Source of the DNA: Sedimentisphaerales bacterium
GTDB lineage: Bacteria; Planctomycetota; Phycisphaerae; Sedimentisphaerales; Anaerobacaceae
DNA length: 50,284 nt
NCBI GenBank assembly: GCA_016932835.1
Contig: JAFGCD010000087.1
Coordinates: forward strand, 1-50,284
Direction: 5' to 3'
Shown here one piece after another: positions 35,565 to 45,178 of this stretch. The notes under the pieces were generated by a model. It saw only the letters and a list, made by a program, of their open reading frames with translations, had not been told where the DNA came from and ran no database searches. Numbering within the stretch: the first letter of the stretch is position 1; each line of letters begins with the position of its first letter. The translations under genes and the position numbers were made by a program.

Positions 35565-37244
35565 ATGAAGAAAACGGCCTTCGCTTTGGTGGTGGTGTGC
35601 TGTTTTGCCCTGCCGATACACGGCGAGCTATGGGTATCGGTTAACGGTGAGGCTGCATGGCCCGGGGACAGCGGAATATCGCTCAATCGCGGGGATACCG
35701 TGCTGGTCGGCATCTGGGGCGACGGTATTACTGCGGCGCCTCTGGAGGGTTTCTTATTCGTTCAAGGTCCCGGCTCGATCGACGGACACACCCTGGAATA
35801 CATAGGCACGGCATCGGAGTATCTTGACATCGAGCAGATAGCCGAGGCGATGGATATGAGCGAAGAAGAGGTTCTATCGGAATACGGTCTTTCTACAGGT
35901 AAGAACCTGACGGATATGAGCAAATGGCTCCTTGACGACGGCGCGTCTCCGCCGCATTCGCTTGACGGTATGCTGATTGATAATGTGACTTTTCGCTGCG
36001 AAGGGGCCGGCGATGTTCTGCTTACCCTGAAGACCGATGATCCGATGACTGCATACCCCGACTACACAATAGTGATACATCAGACGGCTGAGAACCGCAC
36101 GTATCACGTCGATGCGAATGAAGGCGACGACGGCAATACCGGCTTGACGCCGGAGGAAGCCTTCGCAACCATTCAGAAGGCTATCGATTCGGCCTACAAC
36201 GGTGACAGTATCATTGTCCTACCGGGACGGTACAAGGAACGCATCAATTTCTTGGGTAAGAACATCAGTCTCACAAGCGCGGACCCCGCAGACCCGTGCG
36301 TTGTTGCCTCAACAACCATCGACTTCGATGACTCGTACTATCCGGCAGTGGTTTTTCGCGGAACCGAGAATCCAAGCTGCATACTTGCAGGATTCAACAT
36401 AGATGGCTTTATCAGGGGCAAGGATCTCTTTCTGGAACCTCCCATCACCACACATACACATGCCACAATCACTCGCTGCACGTTTCTGGACAATGGCGGT
36501 AAATGTGGCACGGTAGTCCAATTTTGTGATGGTTTGATCAGCGAGTGTCTTTTTGCGAGTAACAACTACTTCTACTGCATTGGACTCTATCCCGTTATCG
36601 ATGGCTGTCACGGCCTGATCAAGAACTGCACGATTGCCAATAGCAGGGATGGGTTAGGAATAAGAGTCCAAGATGGGACAACGAGCATAGAGAATTGCAT
36701 TCTATATAATGATGAAATTACTTTGGGCACTGGGGCCATAGTGAACATCTCCTACACCCGGTGGGAACCTCCCGTTCATGTGCAAGGTTCACCCATTGAG
36801 TTCAATTTGGGGCCCGGTAATATTGAAGCAGACCCATGCTTTGCAGATCCGAATGCCCATGATTATCATCTGAAATCGCAGGCCGGCAGGTGGGATCCGG
36901 AAAGCAAGAGTTGGCTGTATGACGGCGTTACGAGCCCGTGCATAGATGCGGGCAATCCGGGCAGTTTGTTAGGCGATGAGCCTCCGGGCCTGTTCAACGT
37001 GCGCATAAATATGGGGGCCCATGGCGGAACTGCCGAGGCGAGCAGGACACCACCGAACTGGAGCCTGCGGGCCGACCTCACCAACGACGGGATTATCGAC
37101 GCCCAGGACTACGCGTACCAGACGCAGAACGGAATTTTACCCGGCCTGGATATTCCCGGAGACATCAATAGAAACGCCCGCCTCGATATGGACGACATCG
37201 CCGCGCTTGTCGGGGACTGGCTGAAGACAACGAACTGGCGATGA
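35565..37244 (+). CDS. secreted parallel beta-helix protein with dockerin-like tail
   Basis: 559 residues. A signal peptide (MKKTAFALVVVCCFALPIHG) is followed by an N-terminal beta domain (20-170). The YHVDANEGDDGNTGLTPEEAFATIQKAID segment opens a right-handed beta-helix (DUF1565-like, about 178-490), and it closes with CIDAGNP and INMGAHGGT, which are standard in planctomycete surface proteins. The C-terminal 60 residues hold two dockerin-like EF-hand loops, DLTNDGIIDAQDY and DINRNARLDMDDI. Beta-helix proteins of this type bind or cleave polysaccharides; no catalytic residues can be assigned. Strong GGAGGTG ribosome site. Confidence 0.85.
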   Translation: MKKTAFALVVVCCFALPIHGELWVSVNGEAAWPGDSGISLNRGDTVLVGIWGDGITAAPLEGFLFVQGPGSIDGHTLEYIGTASEYLDIEQIAEAMDMSEEEVLSEYGLSTGKNLTDMSKWLLDDGASPPHSLDGMLIDNVTFRCEGAGDVLLTLKTDDPMTAYPDYTIVIHQTAENRTYHVDANEGDDGNTGLTPEEAFATIQKAIDSAYNGDSIIVLPGRYKERINFLGKNISLTSADPADPCVVASTTIDFDDSYYPAVVFRGTENPSCILAGFNIDGFIRGKDLFLEPPITTHTHATITRCTFLDNGGKCGTVVQFCDGLISECLFASNNYFYCIGLYPVIDGCHGLIKNCTIANSRDGLGIRVQDGTTSIENCILYNDEITLGTGAIVNISYTRWEPPVHVQGSPIEFNLGPGNIEADPCFADPNAHDYHLKSQAGRWDPESKSWLYDGVTSPCIDAGNPGSLLGDEPPGLFNVRINMGAHGGTAEASRTPPNWSLRADLTNDGIIDAQDYAYQTQNGILPGLDIPGDINRNARLDMDDIAALVGDWLKTTNWR

Positions 37245-37433
37245 AACGCATCCGATAGGCGTCTATGGGAGCGGCCTGCTAATCGATATTGCGCCCCGGA
37301 CAACGCCAGCGACCCGGCAATCTGCGCTGCGAAGGTATCTGCACTACGGTTCTTCATAGGCTTTGCAGTAGCCCCACAGACACAGAGTTGATAGAATCCC
37401 GTAAGTCAAGACCCGGTTTGGGAAACAACCGAT

Positions 37434-38597
37434 ATGGATACAGGGCAAGTTGAGCAAAGACACCGCAAGCCGGTGGCCCGGAGAACAAATCTCGCAAGGG
37501 CACCTTTCTTCGTGGCGGCGCTTGCCGCATTGCTCGGTGCAGCGGCGCAATCGGCCGAGGCGGCCAATGTCACAGCCATGAAGGAAGGCGTCACAACGTT
37601 TACCTATTCAAATCCGCTGGCGTTCAGCTATGAGGCGCTGGGAGCAGCCAGGCGGGAATTGCGCGATCCGTGCATTATCCGCCAGGCTGACACGTACTAC
37701 CTGGTCTTTACGGTCTGGCCTTTCAGTAACCGCCAGGCTAATCGTCTCGACAGGCCGAATCAGGGCGGCTCGCCGGGCATTAAGCTGTACTCGTCGAAGG
37801 ACCTTAAGAGTTGGAGATTCGAGAACTGGCTCGTGAAATCTTCGGAACTGCCGAAGGATTGCCCCTACAAGAACCGCTTCTGGGCGCCTGAGATTCACAA
37901 GATCGCCGGCAGATTCTACCTCATCTTCACGGCGGACAACTGGCTGAGAAACGAGTACAACCCCGCGGGCGGGTGGGGGACAGCGGGCTATGCCTTCGTC
38001 GGCGTAGCCGACGACATCACGGGGCCTTACAGGCACATCACCTATATCAATGGCGGCGCGTGCGACACTTCGCTTTTCGAAGATGCCGACGGCGAGACAT
38101 ACGCAATTATCCCGGCTTATAACGTTTACGTCCAACAGATTGACCTGAGCCGAATCGACCGGGGCCAGGTCGGGCTCGTCGGCCCGCGAATACAGGCGGT
38201 AAGCGCGAAAAACGACGATATCGGATTCGCCGCCGAACCCGATTATCTCGAAGGGCCATGGATGATTCAATCCCGAGGGAAGTACGTTATCTTCTACGCC
38301 GGACCTTACCGCGAGCAGAAGAACAAACCCGAACATCGCGGCTACTGGGTCGGCGCCGCGTATGCCGACAATCCTTTGGGACCGTGGAAGAAAGATAAGC
38401 GAGGCCAAATCTTCTGGGGCGGGCACATAGCCGTCTTCAACGGACCCGACGGTCGAAACTGGTTCAGCTATCGCAATGAAAACGACAACAAAACGAGGGG
38501 CCTGCTATGCATCGACCCTGTTGACATAGAAGAAAACGGAACAGTTCGGCCCCATGGCCCCTCGCTTGGCGAGCAGGCCGTGCCGATACTGCGGTAG
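37434..38597 (+). CDS. secreted glycoside hydrolase, GH43/DUF-like five-blade propeller
   Basis: A 387-residue exported enzyme. After an Arg-rich N-terminus and a hydrophobic signal (APFFVAALAALLGAAAQSAEA) comes a five-bladed propeller of the GH43/GH117 type. Likely catalytic residues are the base Asp in LRDPCIIR, the middle Asp in ACDTSLFED and the acid Glu in AEPDYLEGPWM. RFWAPEIHKIAGRFYLIFTA is the typical blade-2 stretch. Members cleave arabinosides, xylosides or related alpha-L-sugars; the substrate is not certain. It precedes the DUF5107-TPR gene by 65 bases on the same strand and is likely cotranscribed with it. Confidence 0.85.
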   Translation: MDTGQVEQRHRKPVARRTNLARAPFFVAALAALLGAAAQSAEAANVTAMKEGVTTFTYSNPLAFSYEALGAARRELRDPCIIRQADTYYLVFTVWPFSNRQANRLDRPNQGGSPGIKLYSSKDLKSWRFENWLVKSSELPKDCPYKNRFWAPEIHKIAGRFYLIFTADNWLRNEYNPAGGWGTAGYAFVGVADDITGPYRHITYINGGACDTSLFEDADGETYAIIPAYNVYVQQIDLSRIDRGQVGLVGPRIQAVSAKNDDIGFAAEPDYLEGPWMIQSRGKYVIFYAGPYREQKNKPEHRGYWVGAAYADNPLGPWKKDKRGQIFWGGHIAVFNGPDGRNWFSYRNENDNKTRGLLCIDPVDIEENGTVRPHGPSLGEQAVPILR

Positions 38598-38662
38598 GCG
38601 GCTGCCCGCCTGCGCCGATACTATTTGGAGACGTCGTTTCTGGTTTTCAGGAGTAGCGAATT

Positions 38663-41600
38663 ATGACTCGAAAAGTAATCCTGTGCATGATTGTCCTGCT
38701 GGCAGGCCCCGCCTGCCCGCTCTTCGGCGCCAAGGCCGTCAGAATATGGGAAGAACCTCTCGTTCTGCCCACGTACCAGGTTCATGCCGCGGACGTCAAC
38801 CCGATGTTTGAAAGGCCCCTGTCCTACCAGGGGGCGAAGAAGTCGATCTATCCTTATCCGCTGCAGGACAACCTCTCCAATGAGCGCAGCGACCGAAGCT
38901 ACAACGCCGTCTATCTGGAGAATGAATACATCAAGCTCTGCGTGCTGCCGGAACTGGGAGGCAAGCTGTTCTTCGCCACGGACAAGACAAACGGCTACGA
39001 GATGTTTTATCGTCAGCACGTAATCAAGCCGTCAAATATAGGCATGCTCGGGGCGTGGATATCGGGCGGCATCGAGTGGTGTGTCTTTCACCATCACAGG
39101 GCATCGACATTCATGCCCGTCGATTATGCGCTGAGGTCGAACAGCGACGGCAGTAAAACAATCTGGATAGGCGAAATCGAGCCGCGTCACCGTATGAGAT
39201 GGAGCATCGGTATCACCCTCTACCCGGGTAAATCCTGTGTCGAAGCCGATATCAGGATGTTCAATCGGACCGAGACTGCAAACTCGATTCTCTACTGGGC
39301 CAACGTCGCCACGCACGCCAACGACGACTACCAGGTCTTCTTCCCGCCGAGCACGGAATTCGGAACGTACCACGCAAAGAACGACTTCGTTCACTGGCCC
39401 GTTGCGCAGGAGAACTATCTGGGCCGCGAGTACACGGGTGTGGATCTTTCATGGTGGAAGAATCATCCCCGCCCGGTCTCTATATTCGCTCATAATATCC
39501 AAGAAGGATTTTTGGCCGGATACGACCACGGCAAAAAAGCCGGGACGCTCCACGTGGGCAATCACCATATCGTCACCGGGGCCAAACTCTGGGAGTGGGG
39601 ACCAGGCCCGGAAGGAAGCACCTGGGATACTAAGGTCCTCACAGACAGCGACGGCCCGTATGCAGAGCTGATGGCCGGCGCCTTCTCAGACAACCAGCCC
39701 GACTACAGTTGGATCGGGCCCTACGAAGTAAAGCAGGCCAGACAATACTGGTGCCCCGTGCGAGAAATCGGAGGGGTCAAATCGGCCAATCTCGATGCGG
39801 CGTTGAACCTGGAAGTGCAGCCTGACGGCAAGGCGACGCTCGGGCTGAACTGCTCGGCGACGCATGAAAAAGCGAAGGTCATTCTAATGGCGAAGGCCGG
39901 GCAAATCTTCGAAGAGGTTGTCGATATCGACCCGGCACATCCTGTCCTTCGCCGGATAGACCTGCCCGCAGATACGAAGGAGGCGGATCTGGAAGCGGTT
40001 CTGCAGACGAAATCGGGACACAAACTGATCGCCTACAAGCCGGTCAAGCCAGGCACGTCGTCCGAGCTTCCCAAGGCGGTCGAGGCGCCGGGCGAACCCA
40101 ATGATATCGAGACAATCGAAGAGCTTTACCTGACCGGGCTCCGCATAAAGCAGTTCCATAATGCGAGGCTGAATCCCAACGACTACTTCGAAGAAGCCCT
40201 GAGGCGAGATCCGTCGGATTCGCGATGCAGCATACAACTCGGGCTTGACGCCGCCCGGCGAGGATTGTACGACCGGGCCGCCGAAAGATTCACAGCCGCT
40301 ATAAAACGCATCTCCAAAAACTACACGCGCCCGAGGGATTGCCAGGCGTATTATCAACTCGGCGCAGTGCTCAAAAAACAGGGTAATTACGACGAGGCCT
40401 ACAGTAATTTCTATCGGGCCGTTTGGGATTACTCTTTTCGTTCCGCGGCTTACTATAACCTGGCCGAGATTTCCTGCCTTAGAGGCGACTTCCAAGTTGC
40501 GCTCGGCCATATCGATGATTGCCTGGCGACAAACGCACTCAACATAAAGGCCCTGAGCCTCCGCAGCGCGATCCTCAGGCGTTTGGGCAGGCCGAAAGAA
40601 GCCCTCGCCGCAGCCGAGAAGGTCCTCGCCATGGACCCGCTCGATTATTGGGGCCGCAACGAGTGCTGTCTCGCCCTGACAGACAAAGGCGCCAAAGGCA
40701 AAGCACGTAGGCATTTGACCGAACTCAAAAGGATAATGAACGACCATGCCGAGTCGTACCTCGAACTGGCTATGAATTACGTCAACTGCGGCATGCCGAA
40801 TGAAGCGATTAACGTGCTCTCGCGTGCGGTTGCGATTCGCAAAACAGGTATCAGCGATTACCCAACGATTCACTACTGCCTGGCGTATCTGTACGAGCAG
40901 AAAGGTGACAGTGAATCGGCCGGGCGCCACTACAACCGGGCGCGCCGATGCCCCGTCGATTATTGTTTCCCATTCAGGCTGGAAATGCTGAACGTGCTCG
41001 GCAGGGCCGTCGAGGCCAATCCACGCGACGGGCGGGCGCACTACTATCTCGGCAATCTGCTCTACGACCTCCAGCCCGAAAGAGCGATTGCCGAGTGGGC
41101 CAGGGCCGCCGAACTCGAGCCGTCCCTTGCTATCGCTCATCGCAATCTCGGATGGGGCCGTTACTACACTGAGAACAATATTGCCGCGGCAATCGCCTCC
41201 TACGAAAAGGCAATTAAACACAATCCAGAGGACGCCAGTTACTATTATGAATTGGACCAGCTATACGAAAGAAACGCAACGGCTGTCGAGCAGCGACTGA
41301 AGACCCTTGAGACCAATCATGAGCACGTCAAGAAACGCGAGGACTCCCTGATAAGGGAAATTATCGTCCTGGTCCAGGCCGGCAAGTACGACAAGGCCCT
41401 CGATTATCTCCAGCAGAACTATTTCCATATCCAGGAAGGCAATCGAAGACTGCACGATACGTATGTCGAGGGTCACCTGTTGCGGGGCCTCGATTTTCTT
41501 GCCGAGCAGGAGTATCACAAGGCCCTCAAAGATTTTCTCGCCGCAGACGAATACCCGGAGAATCACCAGATAGGACGGGACACGGACTACCGCATGAATC

Positions 41601-42022
41601 CGCAGATTTACTATTGTCTCGGCTCGTGCTACAAGGCCCTTGGGCAGACCGCCGACGCTGAAGCCGCCTTCAAAAAGGCCTCGCAGCAACGAGCAGGAAA
41701 AACGGAGTACGCCTACTATAAAGCTATGTCACATCGAGAACTCGGCCAGGAGGATGAGGCGTTGGATTTGTTCGATAAACTGATTCGTGACGGGCAGGAA
41801 AGATTGAACGAGAAAGACAAGGTTGACTTCTTCGCAAAGTTCGGCTCGGCGCAATCTCCGGGCGCACGCAAATCCGACGGCTACTACATGATTGGTCTGG
41901 GACATCTGGGCAAGACAGAAGACGCTGAAGCAAACGAGGCTTTCGAAAAGGCCGTCGAGCTGGACGCCTATAATATCTGGGCGCGTCGCCACCTCAAGCA
42001 GGCCGCCCGGAAACAGCCCTGA
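38663..42022 (+). CDS. exported DUF5107 protein with long TPR array
   Basis: A 1119-residue protein. A signal peptide (MTRKVILCMIVLLAGPACPLFGA) is followed by a DUF5107 beta-sandwich domain (about 35-340: YLENEYIKLCVLPELGGKLF and MFYRQHVIKPSNIG...GGIEW) like the galactose-mutarotase/GH supersandwich fold. A beta domain to about 470 comes next, and then some 15 TPR units to the C-terminus. The DUF5107 domain is thought to act on carbohydrates, and the TPRs suggest assembly with partner proteins outside the cytoplasm. The gene directly follows the GH43-like gene. It ends 6 bases before a convergent gene. Confidence 0.85.
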   Translation: MTRKVILCMIVLLAGPACPLFGAKAVRIWEEPLVLPTYQVHAADVNPMFERPLSYQGAKKSIYPYPLQDNLSNERSDRSYNAVYLENEYIKLCVLPELGGKLFFATDKTNGYEMFYRQHVIKPSNIGMLGAWISGGIEWCVFHHHRASTFMPVDYALRSNSDGSKTIWIGEIEPRHRMRWSIGITLYPGKSCVEADIRMFNRTETANSILYWANVATHANDDYQVFFPPSTEFGTYHAKNDFVHWPVAQENYLGREYTGVDLSWWKNHPRPVSIFAHNIQEGFLAGYDHGKKAGTLHVGNHHIVTGAKLWEWGPGPEGSTWDTKVLTDSDGPYAELMAGAFSDNQPDYSWIGPYEVKQARQYWCPVREIGGVKSANLDAALNLEVQPDGKATLGLNCSATHEKAKVILMAKAGQIFEEVVDIDPAHPVLRRIDLPADTKEADLEAVLQTKSGHKLIAYKPVKPGTSSELPKAVEAPGEPNDIETIEELYLTGLRIKQFHNARLNPNDYFEEALRRDPSDSRCSIQLGLDAARRGLYDRAAERFTAAIKRISKNYTRPRDCQAYYQLGAVLKKQGNYDEAYSNFYRAVWDYSFRSAAYYNLAEISCLRGDFQVALGHIDDCLATNALNIKALSLRSAILRRLGRPKEALAAAEKVLAMDPLDYWGRNECCLALTDKGAKGKARRHLTELKRIMNDHAESYLELAMNYVNCGMPNEAINVLSRAVAIRKTGISDYPTIHYCLAYLYEQKGDSESAGRHYNRARRCPVDYCFPFRLEMLNVLGRAVEANPRDGRAHYYLGNLLYDLQPERAIAEWARAAELEPSLAIAHRNLGWGRYYTENNIAAAIASYEKAIKHNPEDASYYYELDQLYERNATAVEQRLKTLETNHEHVKKREDSLIREIIVLVQAGKYDKALDYLQQNYFHIQEGNRRLHDTYVEGHLLRGLDFLAEQEYHKALKDFLAADEYPENHQIGRDTDYRMNPQIYYCLGSCYKALGQTADAEAAFKKASQQRAGKTEYAYYKAMSHRELGQEDEALDLFDKLIRDGQERLNEKDKVDFFAKFGSAQSPGARKSDGYYMIGLGHLGKTEDAEANEAFEKAVELDAYNIWARRHLKQAARKQP

Positions 42023-42028
42023 TGCCGG

Positions 42029-44650
42029 CTAATCCGGCAGTGCTATTCGAAGGTCGAAAGGTTCGCTTTCGATCCGGTCGAGAACCTGCACTTCGCTGAC
42101 GGTGACTGTACGCTGCGGCGTTATCTTGAAGCGAACATAACGCCCGTCAACCGGACTGGGAGAAATCAGCGAATACGTAAAACCCGTTGCCGTTTCGTCG
42201 TCGGGCATCATGTGGTTGATTGGTATGTCTTTCCACCGCAGGTTCAGGGCGAAGAACCCGACGCTTCGAAACTCGCGATTGTCCGTCGAGGTCAGCACTT
42301 CGACCGCATCCCTGACCTGCCCCTTCATCGCATCCCACCAGGGCCAGCCCGCGCTTAAGTGTATTCGGAACGCCCCGCATTGCTCGACTCTTCCCAGGTC
42401 AACATCGATTACAGGCTCCATGCCCTTGTCCCAACACAGTGCGAATCCCGGACCGATTCCGCCCGCATAAGGCGGGCCCATGACGCCGTCGGTCAGCTTA
42501 TTGCCTTCCGGGTCGCCGGCGCCCCAGGAAGTCATCGAGGGTGTTGAAACCGAATAATCACTGCCGAGGGCGAGATTCCTGCCGCAGGAAACCCATTTGG
42601 GCACGTATTTGACCCCGCCGGCATCCCGCCCGTCGGAATAGCCGTACTTCATATCGCCCGCTGAGCCTTTCGGATTCACCAGCATCGAGTTTACGACCGG
42701 GTGGTCGCAGCCGCCGACATTGATTGCGTACTTGAAGGGGACCTCGGTGACAAGTTGCGTATGGCTTCGCTCGACGAGGCAGTAGTCCTCCTGTACTTCG
42801 CTCCAGTTGAACGTCACCTCGACGGGTTCGAATCCTGCCGCCCTGGGGACATAATCGGCCTCCATGCGAACGCTGTATATGCTGCATGAGTCCGTCCCGG
42901 CCTGCGGGCTGCTCAGAAGATACTTCAGCAACACCGAACGAACGCCCGGCGGTACGGCCTCAACCGTCTCAAAGTGTATCACGTCCCAGGGCATATCCGT
43001 TTTCGTCAGGGAATACGACTGCTGCCAGCTCTTGCCCCCGTCGAAGGAATGCAGCAGGTCGATATGCGAATGCGGGGCTCGGTTGTAGAATCTGCCTCCG
43101 TAAGTAAGCCGTTTGATGTCTCCCGGAGCGTCGAGCCTGAACACAACGTACGCGTCTTTGCCGGCTTCGGCCGCGTGCAGCACCCCTTGATAGCCTGGAT
43201 GCTCAGATTTGGAGGCAACATTTCTCTGATCGACTACGTATGGCTCATATCTCTCCGCCCGCAAATCAGGCCGCAGCACAATCGAATCAGTCTGCTCGCC
43301 TAATCCGACATACACGGTATTGCTCCCCAGCAGCAGCTTCGGCTGGGTCTTGCTGTTGAGCATTGTTGTCGTCTTGAACTCGATGGCATTCAGACAAGCG
43401 TCTTCCGGCTTATTCTTGGCCGCTAATGTCACCTTGACCAGGACTTCATAGGTGCCGTTGACCTCGTCGATCAAGTTGACCACTGCTTCACCCGGCCCGG
43501 TCGCCTTGTTGGTCCAGACTTCTTTCCATGTCAGGCCGTTCGTCGTACTTACCGCTATATGGTTGCCGTCGGCATCGGTCCTCCGCTCGAAGGCGGCCTT
43601 TATGAGCATCGATGTAATGACATTGGCCCCTTGTATCTTGAATATCGCTTCGCCGTCGCTGCCGGACTCGGCAGGCACAAGGCCCGCCGGTTCGATAACT
43701 CTGCATCCGGAGAAACTGTACAGATCTTCAAGGCCAGCGGCGCTTAGAACAGGCGCAAAAGTCCGGACTCCGTTGCCGCGTATCCCGTACCGCCTGTTTA
43801 CCGACTCAGGGTCCTTGCCGTTGTTGGGAACATAGAATTCCCTCGAATCGCCCAGGCTGTGGTAATAGCGGGTGTAAGTCTCGCCGCCGCGAAGATTCAG
43901 AATGTAGCGATGGCCCAGGTCCTGATTGTTGTAGTACGCGCGGTATTTCAGGCCGTTGGGATTGAAGCAGCGGTATTCCTGGTCGAGGTCGCGGGCGCAG
44001 TCGGCCCCGGTCAGGAATCCCCGCGGGCTGTTCGCATTGAGACAGTGATACTTTGCGATATGCCCGGGCTCGATTCTGCCGCCCGACAATGCGCAGCCGC
44101 CCGCTTTGCCGATATCTTCGACGCCGGCTATTGTCACGCCGTCGCACAGAGTGTAAATCGCCGACATGCTGTTGTCGTACATGTGCCACCGGCCGTCATA
44201 GCCGACCTCGCAAACCGTATGATTCGAGATGTCCCAGAACTTCACAGGATAGCCCATCGCCTCCCAGATCGAGCAGTTGATTCCCGCCACCGTGCTGCAC
44301 ATCGTGTAGCCGTAGTCGTTGAACTGCCTGATCGGGTCGGTGCACTCGACTCCGTGCACAATCACCGGGCTCGTCTGCCTGCGGGCGATATGGTTCCAGT
44401 AGAAAAGGGCCCAGCATTTCTCGGAGGGCTTGTCCCATCGGCCGGTGATGCTGCGAATCATGCTCTCCATGTCGTAGTAATCCGGCGACGCATCGGTAAC
44501 GACCTTGAGATTATAAACGCCGCCCGATACCGAAACAGCACACAATGCGAACACTGCGACTGCTGCAAATACTAACCTTCGAACCACAGGCCGAATTTCT
44601 TCGGCGGTGTTGCGAAAAGCCCCACCTTCTGCATCACGAATGCTTGTCAT
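42029..44650 (-). CDS. exported transglutaminase-like protein with F5/8C domain
   Basis: An 873-residue protein. An N-terminal hydrophobic signal (LVFAAVAVFALCAVSVSGG) is followed by a domain with a transglutaminase-like arrangement: C118 in DYGYTMCST, H144 in ISNHTVCEV and D159 in WHMYDNSM. Central beta domains of unknown family (about 320-700, with sialidase-like phrases such as VSTTNGLTWKEVW and LHSFDGGKSWQQSY) lead to a C-terminal discoidin-like F5/8C domain (PVIDVDLGRVEQCGAFRIHLS to RYVRFKITPQRTVTVSEVQVL). It is probably a surface enzyme binding glycans, with a peptidase, amidase or cross-linking N-terminal domain; this is inference. The ATG at 44650 is preferred; the frame stays open to a GTG at 44713 with no ribosome site. 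Confidence 0.7.
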   Translation of the reverse strand: MTSIRDAEGGAFRNTAEEIRPVVRRLVFAAVAVFALCAVSVSGGVYNLKVVTDASPDYYDMESMIRSITGRWDKPSEKCWALFYWNHIARRQTSPVIVHGVECTDPIRQFNDYGYTMCSTVAGINCSIWEAMGYPVKFWDISNHTVCEVGYDGRWHMYDNSMSAIYTLCDGVTIAGVEDIGKAGGCALSGGRIEPGHIAKYHCLNANSPRGFLTGADCARDLDQEYRCFNPNGLKYRAYYNNQDLGHRYILNLRGGETYTRYYHSLGDSREFYVPNNGKDPESVNRRYGIRGNGVRTFAPVLSAAGLEDLYSFSGCRVIEPAGLVPAESGSDGEAIFKIQGANVITSMLIKAAFERRTDADGNHIAVSTTNGLTWKEVWTNKATGPGEAVVNLIDEVNGTYEVLVKVTLAAKNKPEDACLNAIEFKTTTMLNSKTQPKLLLGSNTVYVGLGEQTDSIVLRPDLRAERYEPYVVDQRNVASKSEHPGYQGVLHAAEAGKDAYVVFRLDAPGDIKRLTYGGRFYNRAPHSHIDLLHSFDGGKSWQQSYSLTKTDMPWDVIHFETVEAVPPGVRSVLLKYLLSSPQAGTDSCSIYSVRMEADYVPRAAGFEPVEVTFNWSEVQEDYCLVERSHTQLVTEVPFKYAINVGGCDHPVVNSMLVNPKGSAGDMKYGYSDGRDAGGVKYVPKWVSCGRNLALGSDYSVSTPSMTSWGAGDPEGNKLTDGVMGPPYAGGIGPGFALCWDKGMEPVIDVDLGRVEQCGAFRIHLSAGWPWWDAMKGQVRDAVEVLTSTDNREFRSVGFFALNLRWKDIPINHMMPDDETATGFTYSLISPSPVDGRYVRFKITPQRTVTVSEVQVLDRIESEPFDLRIALPD

Positions 44651-44769
44651 GTTTATCTCTACACCAGCAAAGGATCCGGTATCCAGGTCTTCGCGAAGGT
44701 ATGAGAATACCACTCGCAGCCGGCCATGACAAGCCGTATAACGAACCCTTTACCAGCCGAATTGAAGAT

Positions 44770-44931
44770 TCAGGAAAGAGCGGCCTCTGCCACCCTGACG
44801 CCAAGCTGCCGGGCCGTGGCGATGCCGAATTCGTCCTTCGTAATGTCGTCGTCGTAAGCGTTCCAGAGGGTTGCCCCCTGGTGGGCCCTGGGCTTTCCGC
44901 CCACGAGTATGGCATCGTACCGGCTGCGGCC
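44770..44931 (-). pseudogene. 3' remnant of a flavodoxin-like (WrbA-type) gene
   Basis: Read one frame away from the ccdA fragment, this stretch encodes RYDAILVGGKP, then HQGATLWNAYDDD, then DEFGIATARQLGVRVAEAA, ending with Leu-Ser and a TGA at 44772-44770. The pattern of a final beta strand followed by DE-x5-AR-x-L-G-x-RVAE matches the C-terminus of flavodoxin-family NAD(P)H:quinone/FMN oxidoreductases. No start codon or N-terminal FMN site is present. It is the tail of a gene joined to ccdA by a deletion. Confidence 0.55.
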
Positions 44932-45173
44932 GTCGCTACTCCGATTATCCCGATAGTGCTCAGTATGCCAAGAGCAAACAGCCCCGAGACTGTGAAGGCT
45001 CGCCTGGGCGAACTGGGCCCCTGGTCGTTAACGAAAGCGACTATCAAGGGAATGCTCGCAAGGTGACACGGACTCAGCACAATGCTGAGAATGCCCCACA
45101 AAAAGGCCGCACAGACCGCAATCAAGGGCGCCCCCTCGACCGCGTGGGTCAACGTTGTGAACAGCTTCTCCAT
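44914..45173 (-). pseudogene. truncated ccdA/DsbD-type thiol transporter gene
   Basis: The first 85 or so residues are a good CcdA/DsbD membrane domain: helix 1 with AFLWGILSIVLSPCHLASIP (the LSPC motif carries the first redox cysteine), then helices LIVAFV and LFALGILSTIGIIGVATAAAG. Family members continue for at least 120 more residues with a second redox cysteine. Here the sequence changes at about 44920 into the out-of-frame end of a flavodoxin-like gene. The original frame runs on to 44634 as a Ser/Arg/Pro-rich tail with no likeness to CcdA. A full CcdA would move electrons across the membrane to the thioredoxin encoded just upstream. It begins 5 bases after that gene. Confidence 0.65.
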
Positions 45174-45178
45174 AATGC

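Noticed and set aside
39884-41221. Reverse-strand open frame of 445 codons opposite the DUF5107-TPR gene
   Set aside because: Shadow of the TPR region; the composition is not protein-like and there is no ribosome site.
42824-42840. GGGTTCGAATCC, like a tRNA T-arm
   Set aside because: It lies inside a well-supported coding region and has no acceptor, anticodon or D-arm around it.
44634-44913. C-terminal extension of the ccdA frame as a real protein tail
   Set aside because: The Ser/Arg/Pro-rich sequence has no hydrophobic helices, whereas another frame over the same bases encodes a flavodoxin-like end with its own stop.
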